A program made the translations under genes and the position numbers. Below are positions 1-5,704 of a stretch of 5,704 nt of DNA, piece after piece; the first letter of the stretch is position 1, and each line of letters starts with the position of its first letter. The notes under the pieces were generated by a model that was given only the letters and a program-made list of their open reading frames with translations, searched no databases and had not been told where the DNA came from. The DNA comes from Clostridiaceae bacterium. Lineage in GTDB: Bacteria; Bacillota; Clostridia; Oscillospirales; Acutalibacteraceae. The stretch is from contig JAEDFL010000070.1 in the NCBI GenBank assembly GCA_016292785.1, positions 1-5,704 on the forward strand, given 5' to 3'.

Positions 1-1547
1 TTTCCGATATCAAACCAGAATTCAACTCCGCCTTCGGCATTGTCAACTCCACATTCCTGAAAATGGGCGTCCTGTATGCCTTTAACAATAGAAAGTCCGA
101 GACCGAAGTGACCGTCGTTTCTGATTCTTGCCGAATCGTGACGGTAAAAGCTGAACCAAAGCTTCTCCAGCACATCATCGGCTATATTGTCGCCGGAGTT
201 AAACACAAATATACGGTAAGAAAGTCCCATATCCTCATATCTGATACGAATGATTTTGGGATCTCCGCCGATATAGGATATTGCATTTGAAAGCAGATTG
301 TTCAGAACAAACGGGATTTTTTTCAAATCCGCCTTGCCGTAAATCTCATCGGTAACACGGTTTTCAACCTTGATATTGTGCTTTTCAAAAACGATGGAGT
401 GGGAGGCGAGATCTTCCTTAATAAAGTTCTTGATAGAGAAATCCTCAATATTCAGAGAATCAGAGCTTTGCTGAATGTTGGAAAGCGTCATCATATCAAC
501 AACGAGATTGTTCATTCTTTCACACTCGTCAATGATGATATCGCAGTATTCGTCAATGGTTTCCTTGTCGTCAAGGCTGTATTTCGCACCCTCGGCATAA
601 CCTTGAATAATGGATATCGGGGTTTTCAGCTCATGCGAGGTGCCGGAAATAAATTCCTCACGGTACTTCTTTTCAAGCTCCTTTTCGTGGAGCTGTTCAA
701 GAAGAAATTCCGACCTTTCGGCAAGCTTTTCTTTAGTAATCATCCATGACGCATACATCGAATTGATGCTTTCAATAGAGGAGTCAACGTCGGTCTGCAC
801 GGACTTTCCGCTGTTCGGAATTTTGAGCGTGGGATCGTCCTCGACCGCCATTCTCTGAGTATATTCGGTTATTTTTCTGATCGGACTTGTAATCTGAGTA
901 ACGTAGAAATAAATAACTATACTGACAACAATAAAAATCATAAGAATGATAATACTCATTGTTATGCTGACCGTTCTTGCCTGCTGTTCAATGGTGGAAT
1001 ACTGAACTGCCGCAACGATCTGATATGCTCCGCTTATTCCGGGGGCGGCGAGAACATAAAATTCATATGAGTTTTCTCTGTTGGTGAGCTTGCCTACCGC
1101 ACTGCCGTCAGCATAATTGCGGTCAACCTTAAATTCTCCGTCGGCAAATCCGACGAACGAGGAAGAGCTGTTTGTCTTTTTCTCGTTGCTGTTCATATTA
1201 AGATATTGATCGCATGAATATTTGTTATAAACCGATTTTGTGTATACGCCGTCCGGATCACCGGGATTTTTACCGTAAACTTCAATGAATACAGATAGCT
1301 CAGTCTCAATATCCTCAACATATTGTATAACATCCTCGTTCTGAGAAACGTCAATATACTTTGTACGATCGACAGCGTCACGGAGGTTGGAAAGTGTTAT
1401 ACCTGTTATAATGTTAGTATAAAACGAGGTCGAGGAAAGCAGAATTACGCAAAGGCTTATCAGGAAGATCAGCAAAAACTGCAGAAATACCCTCGACCGC
1501 ATATCTCTGAAAAAAGATCTGTATTTTGTCATTCGGCGTCGGTTCAA
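1..1547 (-). CDS. Sensor histidine kinase, partial (C-terminal tip cut by window edge)
   Basis: Membrane sensor kinase of a two-component system, partner of the response regulator just upstream. Residues are numbered from the ATG at 1530-1532. Hydrophobic segment TM1 (about 14-34) and TM2 (about 188-212) enclose an extracytoplasmic region of about 150 residues with no family I recognise. A HAMP-like linker follows (about 212-265), then a helical stretch into the HisKA domain with the H-box SHELKTPIS (phospho-acceptor His300). The HATPase_c domain has the N-box NNLLSNAIS (411-419), a G1 region FNSGDNI (444-450), FSFYRHDSAR (460-469) and the G2 box GHFGLGLSIVKGI (474-486). The G1 box lacks the textbook DxGxGI, as is common in Firmicutes kinases with an (F/Y)N(T/S)G form, so activity is still expected. 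The frame is open to base 1 with 510 codons from the ATG, and probably only a few residues are missing. A TTG at 1545-1547 sits 6 nt after GAGGTGA, whereas the ATG lies 21 nt away, so TTG is the preferred start. It adds the basic residues LNRRR. The gene is 1 bp after the regulator stop. Confidence 0.93.
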   Translation of the reverse strand, partial: MNRRRMTKYRSFFRDMRSRVFLQFLLIFLISLCVILLSSTSFYTNIITGITLSNLRDAVDRTKYIDVSQNEDVIQYVEDIETELSVFIEVYGKNPGDPDGVYTKSVYNKYSCDQYLNMNSNEKKTNSSSSFVGFADGEFKVDRNYADGSAVGKLTNRENSYEFYVLAAPGISGAYQIVAAVQYSTIEQQARTVSITMSIIILMIFIVVSIVIYFYVTQITSPIRKITEYTQRMAVEDDPTLKIPNSGKSVQTDVDSSIESINSMYASWMITKEKLAERSEFLLEQLHEKELEKKYREEFISGTSHELKTPISIIQGYAEGAKYSLDDKETIDEYCDIIIDECERMNNLVVDMMTLSNIQQSSDSLNIEDFSIKNFIKEDLASHSIVFEKHNIKVENRVTDEIYGKADLKKIPFVLNNLLSNAISYIGGDPKIIRIRYEDMGLSYRIFVFNSGDNIADDVLEKLWFSFYRHDSARIRNDGHFGLGLSIVKGIQDAHFQECGVDNAEGGVEFWFDIG

Positions 1548-1548
1548 A

Positions 1549-2232
1549 TCAGTTCACCTCAATTTTGTATCCGATACCGTAAATTGTTTTGAGATGATTT
1601 GCTCCCCATGAGCCGAGCTTACCGCGCAAACGGGCAACATGAGAATCAACGTTTCGTGTGTCTCCGACATAGTCGTAGCCCCAGATATCGTCAAGAAGCT
1701 GTTCTCTTGTATAGACTCTGCCTCTGCTTGAGATGAGCTTTTCAAGAATGTTGTACTCCTTGAGAGTCAGCTCGACAGGGTTTCCGTCGATCGTAACCTG
1801 ATGAGCGTCGTTGTTGATAATCAGACCGTCAAGAGAAATGATATCCTTGTCCGTTCTGACCTTACCTGTTGACGAACGCTTGAGAAGAACGTCGATTCTT
1901 TTCATAAGGATAGCAAGGCTGAACGGCTTTGTGACATAATCGTCTGCACCTGCCTCAAAGCCCATGATCTGATCGTATTCTGCGCTCCTCGCAGTAAGAA
2001 GAATAATCGGGACGGAGGAGGTCTTGCGGATCTGACGGCAAAGCTCCCAGCCGTCTACCTCGGGAATCATAATGTCCAGAATATAAAGATCGACTTTTTC
2101 GTCAGAATTGAAGATTTCAAGAACCTCTCGACCGGTGCTTGCCTCAACGGGCGTATGACCGGAACGTCTGAGGAAATCGCATACAAGTCTGCGAAGCTTG
2201 CTTTCATCGTCGGCAATGAGTATTTTTGCCAT
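1549..2232 (-). CDS. OmpR/PhoB-family response regulator transcription factor
   Basis: Cytoplasmic DNA-binding response regulator of 227 residues, the usual length for this family. Numbering is from the ATG at 2230-2232. The receiver domain spans about 2-117: acidic pocket Asp8-Asp9 (IADDE), phospho-acceptor Asp53 in YILDIMIP, switch Thr80 in LLTAR, and Lys102 in DYVTKPF. A short linker leads to a C-terminal winged-helix domain (about 130-227) with LTLKEYNILEKLI, the recognition region NVDSHVARLRGKL and the terminal hairpin TIYGIGYKIE. All key receiver residues are present, so it should be phosphorylated by the histidine kinase encoded next. The frame can be extended upstream to a GTG at 2239-2241, but that codon overlaps the ribosome binding site AGGAG (2241-2245). 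The ATG at 2230-2232 lies 8 nt after that site and gives the conserved MAKILIADDE start. It follows the GDPD-like gene by 26 bp with no terminator. The DNA target and signal cannot be read from the sequence. Confidence 0.96.
   Translation of the reverse strand: MAKILIADDESKLRRLVCDFLRRSGHTPVEASTGREVLEIFNSDEKVDLYILDIMIPEVDGWELCRQIRKTSSVPIILLTARSAEYDQIMGFEAGADDYVTKPFSLAILMKRIDVLLKRSSTGKVRTDKDIISLDGLIINNDAHQVTIDGNPVELTLKEYNILEKLISSRGRVYTREQLLDDIWGYDYVGDTRNVDSHVARLRGKLGSWGANHLKTIYGIGYKIEVN
1554..1560 (-). promoter_or_regulatory. Ribosome binding site for the histidine kinase
   Basis: GAGGTGA on the minus strand lies inside the last codons of the response regulator gene. Spacing is 6 nt to a TTG (1545-1547) and 21 nt to the first in-frame ATG (1530-1532). 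An in-frame TGA at 1554-1556 blocks any start further upstream. This favours TTG initiation and coupling to translation of the regulator. Confidence 0.6.
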
Positions 2233-2240
2233 AGTAACCA

Positions 2241-2245
2241 CTCCT
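2241..2245 (-). promoter_or_regulatory. Ribosome binding site for the response regulator
   Basis: AGGAG on the minus strand, 8 nt upstream of ATG 2230-2232. It physically overlaps the upstream in-frame GTG (2239-2241), which rules that longer start out. Confidence 0.75.
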
Positions 2246-2258
2246 GTAAAAATGCTAT

Positions 2259-3125
2259 TTATCTGTCTTTCGATTTTTGCGAAAGAGCTTTGATTGATTT
2301 ATCCACGGACTCCTTGTAGCGATTCTGCATTTCAAGAGTCCATTCATCAACGGTTTCCCGTGATTTTTTTATATCCTTAACAATAACGTTGTTTGCTCCG
2401 CAGAGCAGAGCCTTGCACATATCCGAGTTGCTTTCAATTCCGTCAACGATGAAAAGTATGCCGTAATCGTTGAGCGTTTCAACAACCTCATTGGATATCT
2501 GAGAATAGTCTGTCACCAGTCCCGAAGCACCGGCTTTTTCGAGCGCTTCCGGCATAGAAAAGCTTCCCTTTTTAATGCTTTCAAGCTCCTCTGCGGTAAA
2601 GGTGTAATCTATCAGAAAGGGGAGAATTGTATCGTCCGTTCCGATAAGCTCATATCTGTCGGAATCAATTCCTGTCAGGAATACCCGGTTTACAACATTG
2701 TATTCAACCGCCAGACTGTTCAGCTTTGCAATATCGGAAAGCTGTACGATATTCAGGTAAACGCAAGCGGAATTGAACTTTTCCTCATTCATTGCGGAAA
2801 AGAGTGCTTCAACACGTTCTGCACTGTCAACTTCTGAATAGCTGTCCGTCATTACGGGCGTTCCGTCTTTTTTGAAACAGAGGTCAACGATGACCGCATT
2901 TGCTCCGAGTCGAACGCTCTCCTTGAAGCCGGCTACGGAGTTTTCTACTCCGTCAACCTCGCTGCAATGGGCAATCAGGGAAATGTTGTCAACATTTCCG
3001 AGGTCTTCACGCATGTATACGGAGACGGAATTGCGTCGGACAATCGGAATAATAATTGCCGCCGCAACAATTACGGCAATCAGAACAGCGGAAAATGAAA
3101 TTAAACCTTTCTTCTCAGGCTTCAA
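2259..3125 (-). CDS. Membrane-anchored glycerophosphodiesterase-like protein, catalytically degenerate
   Basis: Protein of 288 residues from a TTG start. A basic N-terminus (MKPEKKG) and one hydrophobic segment (about 8-29), followed by Arg30-Arg31, predict an N-terminal membrane anchor. Orientation is not certain; an outward-facing globular part is likely by analogy with anchored relatives. Residues about 47-255 follow the order of a GDPD TIM barrel: LIAHCSEVDG where active enzymes have (I/V)AHRG, then VENSVAGFKESVRLGANAVIVDL, KKDGTPVMTDS, a VYLNI strand, and the late LCGANNVIVKD that matches the usual G(A/V)DGIITD end. Of the known catalytic or metal residues, His53 and Asp81 remain. The Arg of HRG is Cys54, the Glu of ExD is Ile79, and no His follows KDG. 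His53 is the only histidine in the protein. It is therefore probably a pseudoenzyme with a binding or scaffold role (inference). The last 30 residues are a charged helix. The TTG start overlaps the preceding kinase gene by 11 bp and lies 5 nt after AGGAGGAG; longer in-frame starts lack a ribosome binding site. Confidence 0.82.
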   Translation of the reverse strand: MKPEKKGLISFSAVLIAVIVAAAIIIPIVRRNSVSVYMREDLGNVDNISLIAHCSEVDGVENSVAGFKESVRLGANAVIVDLCFKKDGTPVMTDSYSEVDSAERVEALFSAMNEEKFNSACVYLNIVQLSDIAKLNSLAVEYNVVNRVFLTGIDSDRYELIGTDDTILPFLIDYTFTAEELESIKKGSFSMPEALEKAGASGLVTDYSQISNEVVETLNDYGILFIVDGIESNSDMCKALLCGANNVIVKDIKKSRETVDEWTLEMQNRYKESVDKSIKALSQKSKDR

Positions 3126-4245
3126 GCATACTCCTCCTGTATATCTCATCAACACATTTGTTAAGCTCGTCCATATGTTCCTCGATGTCTTTCACAAGCT
3201 TGAACTGAGTGTGGGCACGGACAAGGTTGTGTTCAGGATAATCTGTTTTGAAATAAGTGTCTCCGTTGAGATAGTCGGTGAGAAATCTTACTCCGCATTC
3301 AAGAGCCATCAGCTTTGCGGAGAAAGCAAGGTTTCTGACCTCCTCCTCGTTGAGAGCCTGTCCCGCTTCTGAGAGGAAGCCTTCGGTATATTTTTTGAAA
3401 AGGTCGATACTGAGCCTGTAATTGTTCAGATCTTTTTCGTTTTCGTCGGAGGTGACTGCACCCGAGCGTATGCTGTCACCGAAGTCATAAAGCGACAGAC
3501 CGGGCATTATTGTGTCAAGATCGATTACACAAATCGCCTCGTTCGTGATGCTGTCAAAAAGAAGATTGTTAATCTTTGTGTCATTATGAGTGACTCTCAT
3601 CGGAATTTTACCCTCAGCCGCAAGGTCAACAAGCTTAGACGCGTCCTTTTCACGTTCAAAGGCAAATTCAAGTTCTTCTTTTATATTTTCAAGCCTTCCG
3701 GAAATGTTTTCCGAAACAGCGGTTTTTAATGCTTCGTATCTCGACGGAGTGTCGTGAAAATGGGGGATAGTCTCAAAAAGGGTTGTCGCAGGGAAGTCCG
3801 AAAGCATTCTCTGAAACTTGCCGAAAGCCTTGCCCGAACGAAAAGCCTTGACTTCCGAGTCGATTTTGTCGCAGGTATAGCACTTGCCGATGTATGTATA
3901 GCTGCGCCAATAGTTTCCGTCCTTATCGAGGTAATAAGGCGAATTGTCCTTTGTGTAAAGAAAAGTAAGGGTTTCTCTCTGTGCGTTTCCGCCGGAAAGA
4001 TTGATTTTGTTGCGGAGAAAGCCCGTTACATTCATTATGTTGGACATAAGCTCGTCCGGTTTTTTGAATACGTTGACATTGATTTTTTGCAGGACATATT
4101 TAAAGCTCTGATTGCCGTCCGAAAAGGACAGCACAAAGGTTGAGTTTATCAGTCCGGTATCTGTATATTCAATATCGGTAATTTCGCCCTCAAACGGAAA
4201 AGCGTCAATGATTGTTTTTAATGAATCGGAATCTATCTCGCGCAT
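3115..4245 (-). CDS. NahK-like (N-acetylhexosamine 1-kinase type) phosphotransferase, APH fold
   Basis: Cytoplasmic kinase of 376 residues in the aminoglycoside phosphotransferase/choline kinase fold, most like the N-acetylhexosamine 1-kinases of bifidobacteria, which phosphorylate GlcNAc/GalNAc at C1 in lacto-N-biose/galacto-N-biose use. The N-lobe has a nucleotide-loop-like TGLINSTFVLSF (30-41) and the likely ATP-binding Lys54 in YVLQKINVNVF, followed by KKPDELMSNI typical of this family. The C-lobe has the Brenner motif THNDTKINNLLFD (219-231; catalytic Asp222, Asn227) and the metal-binding segment VIDLDTIMPGL (240-250; Asp242/Asp244), then YDFGDSIRSGA (253-263). All catalytic residues are present. 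Length is close to the roughly 360 residues of the known enzyme. Substrate is inferred; partner genes of that pathway (phosphorylase, uridylyltransferase, epimerase) are not in the window, so another sugar or small alcohol is possible. ATG 4243-4245 is preceded by GGGAG at 7 nt. It is the first gene of the leftward operon and its last 11 bp overlap the next gene. Confidence 0.88.
   Translation of the reverse strand: MREIDSDSLKTIIDAFPFEGEITDIEYTDTGLINSTFVLSFSDGNQSFKYVLQKINVNVFKKPDELMSNIMNVTGFLRNKINLSGGNAQRETLTFLYTKDNSPYYLDKDGNYWRSYTYIGKCYTCDKIDSEVKAFRSGKAFGKFQRMLSDFPATTLFETIPHFHDTPSRYEALKTAVSENISGRLENIKEELEFAFEREKDASKLVDLAAEGKIPMRVTHNDTKINNLLFDSITNEAICVIDLDTIMPGLSLYDFGDSIRSGAVTSDENEKDLNNYRLSIDLFKKYTEGFLSEAGQALNEEEVRNLAFSAKLMALECGVRFLTDYLNGDTYFKTDYPEHNLVRAHTQFKLVKDIEEHMDELNKCVDEIYRRSMLEA
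3131..3138 (-). promoter_or_regulatory. Ribosome binding site for the GDPD-like gene
   Basis: AGGAGGAG on the minus strand within the 3' end of the kinase gene. It stands 5 nt before a TTG (3123-3125) and supports that TTG as the start. The upstream in-frame GTG (3153-3155) has no such site and would add residues before the charged, hydrophobic N-terminus. Confidence 0.75.
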
Positions 4246-4285
4246 AAAAAAACTCCCGGAGAAAATATATTATATTATTATAATT

Positions 4286-4314
4286 ATTATATACAATAAT
4301 GTCGATTTAGTCAA
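4286..4314 (-). promoter_or_regulatory. Sigma-A-type promoter for the leftward four-gene operon
   Basis: On the minus strand, -35 TTGACT (4309-4314) and -10 TATAAT (4286-4291) are separated by exactly 17 bp. The expected start is near 4279, giving a leader of about 34 nt before the ATG at 4245. The match is 11 of 12 bases to consensus, though the region is AT-rich, which raises the chance of random -10 boxes; the -35 box and spacing make this one convincing. Confidence 0.75.
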
Positions 4315-4338
4315 TAATTTTATATATTAAAACAGCGG

Positions 4339-4367
4339 TTGCTTTTTTATATAGAGTATGTTATAAT
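4339..4367 (+). promoter_or_regulatory. Extended -10 promoter for the lipoprotein gene
   Basis: -10 TATAAT at 4362-4367 is preceded by TGT (4359-4361), a perfect extended -10 TGn element. A weaker -35 TTGCTT at 4339-4344 lies 17 bp upstream. The predicted start is near 4374, leaving a short leader of about 26 nt that contains the ribosome binding site. Its -35 box and that of the leftward promoter are back to back, 24 bp apart. Confidence 0.75.
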
Positions 4368-4381
4368 GGTAAAAAATTTAC

Positions 4382-4394
4382 GGAGGTTCAGGAG
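4382..4394 (+). promoter_or_regulatory. Double ribosome binding site for the lipoprotein gene
   Basis: Two purine-rich sites occur in tandem: GGAGG at 4382-4386 (13 nt from the ATG) and AGGAG at 4390-4394 (5 nt from the ATG). The second has usable spacing and fixes the ATG at 4400-4402. Confidence 0.65.
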
Positions 4395-4399
4395 AAGAG

Positions 4400-5683
4400 A
4401 TGGAAAACAAAGGAAAATCATTAAGGATCATTTCGATCATCTGCGTTCTTACGCTCATTGTTCTGACTATATTGCCCGGATGTAATTTTATCGGACAGAC
4501 AAAGAAAAATGACGGTGCGGTTGCACCGGTAGTTGACGATATGGGAAATCAGCTTTGCTGTCCCATCTGCCAGTCTACCGATATCAAGGACGACGGCAAC
4601 GGTACATATACCTGCAACGCTTGCGGAAACCAGTGGAAGTACGATCAGGCGGCAAATCAGGTTGACATCGTTGACGACAGCGGCAACACTATTCAGACGA
4701 TGGATGTAAATGCCGGCTATGTTTCCGGGGGCAGCAGCGGCGGATCAAGCTCGGGCAGCTTTAATTATGGCGGAAGCAGCGGCTCAAGCAGCAGCGGCGG
4801 TAACGGCACAGGCGGCTCAACCGGCGGCAGCAGCTCAGGTGGATCGAATGGCGGCTCCAATATCGTTACAACAACAAAGAAGTCTATTGACTATAAGAAA
4901 TTGGCACAGGATATCAAAGCGAGCATGAAAAACTTTTCTGAAGCGATTGATATTTATTATGATCCTGTAACAGGAGATATTACGACACAAAATCCTGAAG
5001 GTAAAGATAGAGGTTTTTTTGGATTTAAGTATAATACGAAAGATCAAGTTTTTATTACGGCTGAGGACGCATGGCAGAGAAACTTCGGCTTCGAGGAGAC
5101 CTACGACAACTTCGCCGGAGCAGGCGCTATTTCCTACGATACAATCCGCGTCAAGTTTAACTATCAGGGCGACGAATGGATGATTCAGTTCTGGAAAGGT
5201 CAGTACGGTCTTGTTCTCATCGGTGCCGAGGTCGGTCTTTACAACCGTAAGGAAAACGCAACCGCAAGCTCTTATTATGACTGTGTAACCGACGAGGAGA
5301 AGCTCAACATGAGCATGAAGGTTTACAGGCAGAATGCCGACAATCAGAACAAGTACGATCTTCTCTTTAAGAGATCACCGACAAAGACATGGTGGCTAAC
5401 GGGCTTTACTCCCGGAACGCTCAGCGCAGGTAGCTACGTTGTTTCCGAGGACGCTACAAAGAAGCTCATGGTTCAGACTACAATCAATTTTGATACACCC
5501 GAGCATGCTCAGGCTTTTATCGGCGGACTTGAGAACACAACAACGATTCTTCACAATTCTCCCAAGAGAAACCGATCTGTTAAGTTCACACAGGTTTCTG
5601 CGGCAGAGTTTGAGACATCAACAAAGACATCAAAATATGCTCTTGACGAGAACGGAAAGACCGTATATGTTTCATGGAGATAA
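4400..5683 (+). CDS. Lipoprotein with zinc-ribbon-like module, Gly/Ser linker and DUF4474-type domain
   Basis: Protein of 427 residues, function unknown. The N-terminus has basic residues (Lys4, Lys6, Arg9), a hydrophobic stretch (about 10-24) and the lipobox ILPGC with lipidation Cys28, so it should be exported and lipid-anchored on the outer face of the membrane. Residues 54-75 form a ribbon-like module: CPIC (54-57) and CNAC (72-75), with an extra Cys53 and an aromatic after the second pair (NQW). Residues 110-153 are a flexible linker, 37 of 44 being Gly or Ser. The C-terminal part (about 163-427) contains the motif-rich core AEDAWQRNFGFEETYD, then FNYQGDEWMIQFWKGQYG and GAEVGLYNR (275-283), which I recognise as the DUF4474 family of Firmicutes. 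The role of that family is not established. The gene has its own promoter and is transcribed away from the kinase operon. Bases 4861-5060 are much more AT-rich than the following part. The stop is followed closely by another start codon, suggesting an operon. Confidence 0.9.
   Translation: MENKGKSLRIISIICVLTLIVLTILPGCNFIGQTKKNDGAVAPVVDDMGNQLCCPICQSTDIKDDGNGTYTCNACGNQWKYDQAANQVDIVDDSGNTIQTMDVNAGYVSGGSSGGSSSGSFNYGGSSGSSSSGGNGTGGSTGGSSSGGSNGGSNIVTTTKKSIDYKKLAQDIKASMKNFSEAIDIYYDPVTGDITTQNPEGKDRGFFGFKYNTKDQVFITAEDAWQRNFGFEETYDNFAGAGAISYDTIRVKFNYQGDEWMIQFWKGQYGLVLIGAEVGLYNRKENATASSYYDCVTDEEKLNMSMKVYRQNADNQNKYDLLFKRSPTKTWWLTGFTPGTLSAGSYVVSEDATKKLMVQTTINFDTPEHAQAFIGGLENTTTILHNSPKRNRSVKFTQVSAAEFETSTKTSKYALDENGKTVYVSWR
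4727..4858 (+). repeat. Low-complexity Gly/Ser codon repeat (linker)
   Basis: Runs of GGC, GGA, AGC and TCA codons encode the Gly/Ser linker between the cysteine module and the C-terminal domain (37 of 44 codons Gly or Ser). It is irregular rather than a perfect tandem repeat. Such stretches are prone to length change by slippage or recombination. It is coding and in frame throughout. Confidence 0.8.
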
Positions 5684-5696
5684 AGAGGCGATATAA

Positions 5697-5704
5697 ATGA
5701 AAAA
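5697..5704 (+). CDS. Start of a downstream gene (only two full codons visible)
   Basis: An ATG at 5697-5699 is followed by A-rich sequence (Met-Lys...) to the window end. AGAGG at 5684-5688 lies 8 nt upstream, immediately after the lipoprotein stop codon. The 13-bp gap without a terminator suggests co-transcription with the lipoprotein gene. A Met-Lys start would fit a signal peptide or many other proteins; nothing can be said of function. Confidence 0.5.

Noticed and set aside
378..749. Plus-strand open frame of 123 codons antisense to the histidine kinase.
   Set aside because: The opposite strand carries the kinase H-box and N-terminal part of the ATPase domain in a continuous frame; the plus-strand frame is a shadow.
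2872..3372. Plus-strand open frame of 166 codons across the GDPD-like/kinase junction.
   Set aside because: It is antisense to two genes with clear protein motifs and its translation has no recognisable domain or ribosome binding site.
4246..4262. Minus-strand CTCCGGGAG followed by seven T residues just before the kinase start, resembling a terminator or a hairpin hiding the ribosome binding site.
   Set aside because: The stem would be only 3-4 bp with a 1-3 nt loop, too weak to be a terminator, and the GGGAG is better explained as the ribosome binding site itself.
4261..4330. AT-rich stretch with ATTATT/TATAT runs that could be read as a repeat array or replication-type element.
   Set aside because: The runs are irregular and short, and the segment is accounted for by the leftward promoter and its leader; no direct repeat unit holds up.
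4710..4928. Alanine-rich open frame overlapping the Gly/Ser linker on the plus strand.
   Set aside because: It is the shifted reading of GGC/AGC codon runs; it has no proper ribosome binding site and lies inside a well-supported gene.
1..5704. Search for tRNA, rRNA, CRISPR repeats, insertion sequences, attachment sites and riboswitches.
   Set aside because: No repeat-spacer pattern, transposase, terminal inverted repeat or RNA gene was seen by eye; nearly all the sequence is coding and both leaders are too short for a riboswitch.

Overview
The window looks like a piece of a Gram-positive gut-type Clostridia chromosome (Ruminococcus/Oscillospiraceae-like). The signs are strong AGGAG-type ribosome binding sites, sigma-A promoters, moderate GC with a very AT-rich intergenic region, an OmpR/PhoB-type two-component pair of the Firmicutes style, a lipoprotein with a lipobox, and an N-acetylhexosamine-1-kinase-type phosphotransferase. 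This placement is inferred from protein style, not from a marker gene.

Layout: two transcription units diverge from a 154-bp AT-rich intergenic region (4246-4399). Leftward (minus strand) runs a tightly packed four-gene operon: a NahK-like small-molecule kinase (3115-4245), a membrane-anchored glycerophosphodiesterase-like protein that has lost most catalytic residues (2259-3125), an OmpR-family response regulator (1549-2232), and a sensor histidine kinase that runs off the left edge of the window (1-1547). Gene junctions are an 11-bp overlap, a 26-bp gap and a 1-bp gap (16 bp if the kinase starts at the downstream ATG). No terminator is visible between them, so they are very probably co-transcribed from a near-consensus promoter at 4286-4314 (TTGACT, 17 bp, TATAAT). 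Rightward (plus strand) runs a lipoprotein gene (4400-5683) with its own extended -10 promoter (4339-4367). It encodes a signal peptide with lipobox, a four-cysteine zinc-ribbon-like module, a Gly/Ser linker and a DUF4474-type domain. Another gene starts 13 bp after its stop codon and leaves the window after two codons.

How the parts may work together (inference): the histidine kinase and response regulator form a cognate pair. Their co-transcription with a sugar-kinase-like enzyme and a degenerate GDPD-like membrane protein suggests an envelope- or glycan-linked sensing unit in which the GDPD-like protein acts outside the membrane as a binding or accessory subunit rather than as an enzyme. 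The divergent lipoprotein is a plausible regulatory target, but no operator can be proven from this window alone. Three start-site choices (two TTG starts and one internal ATG) are set by ribosome binding site position and differ from the longest open frames.
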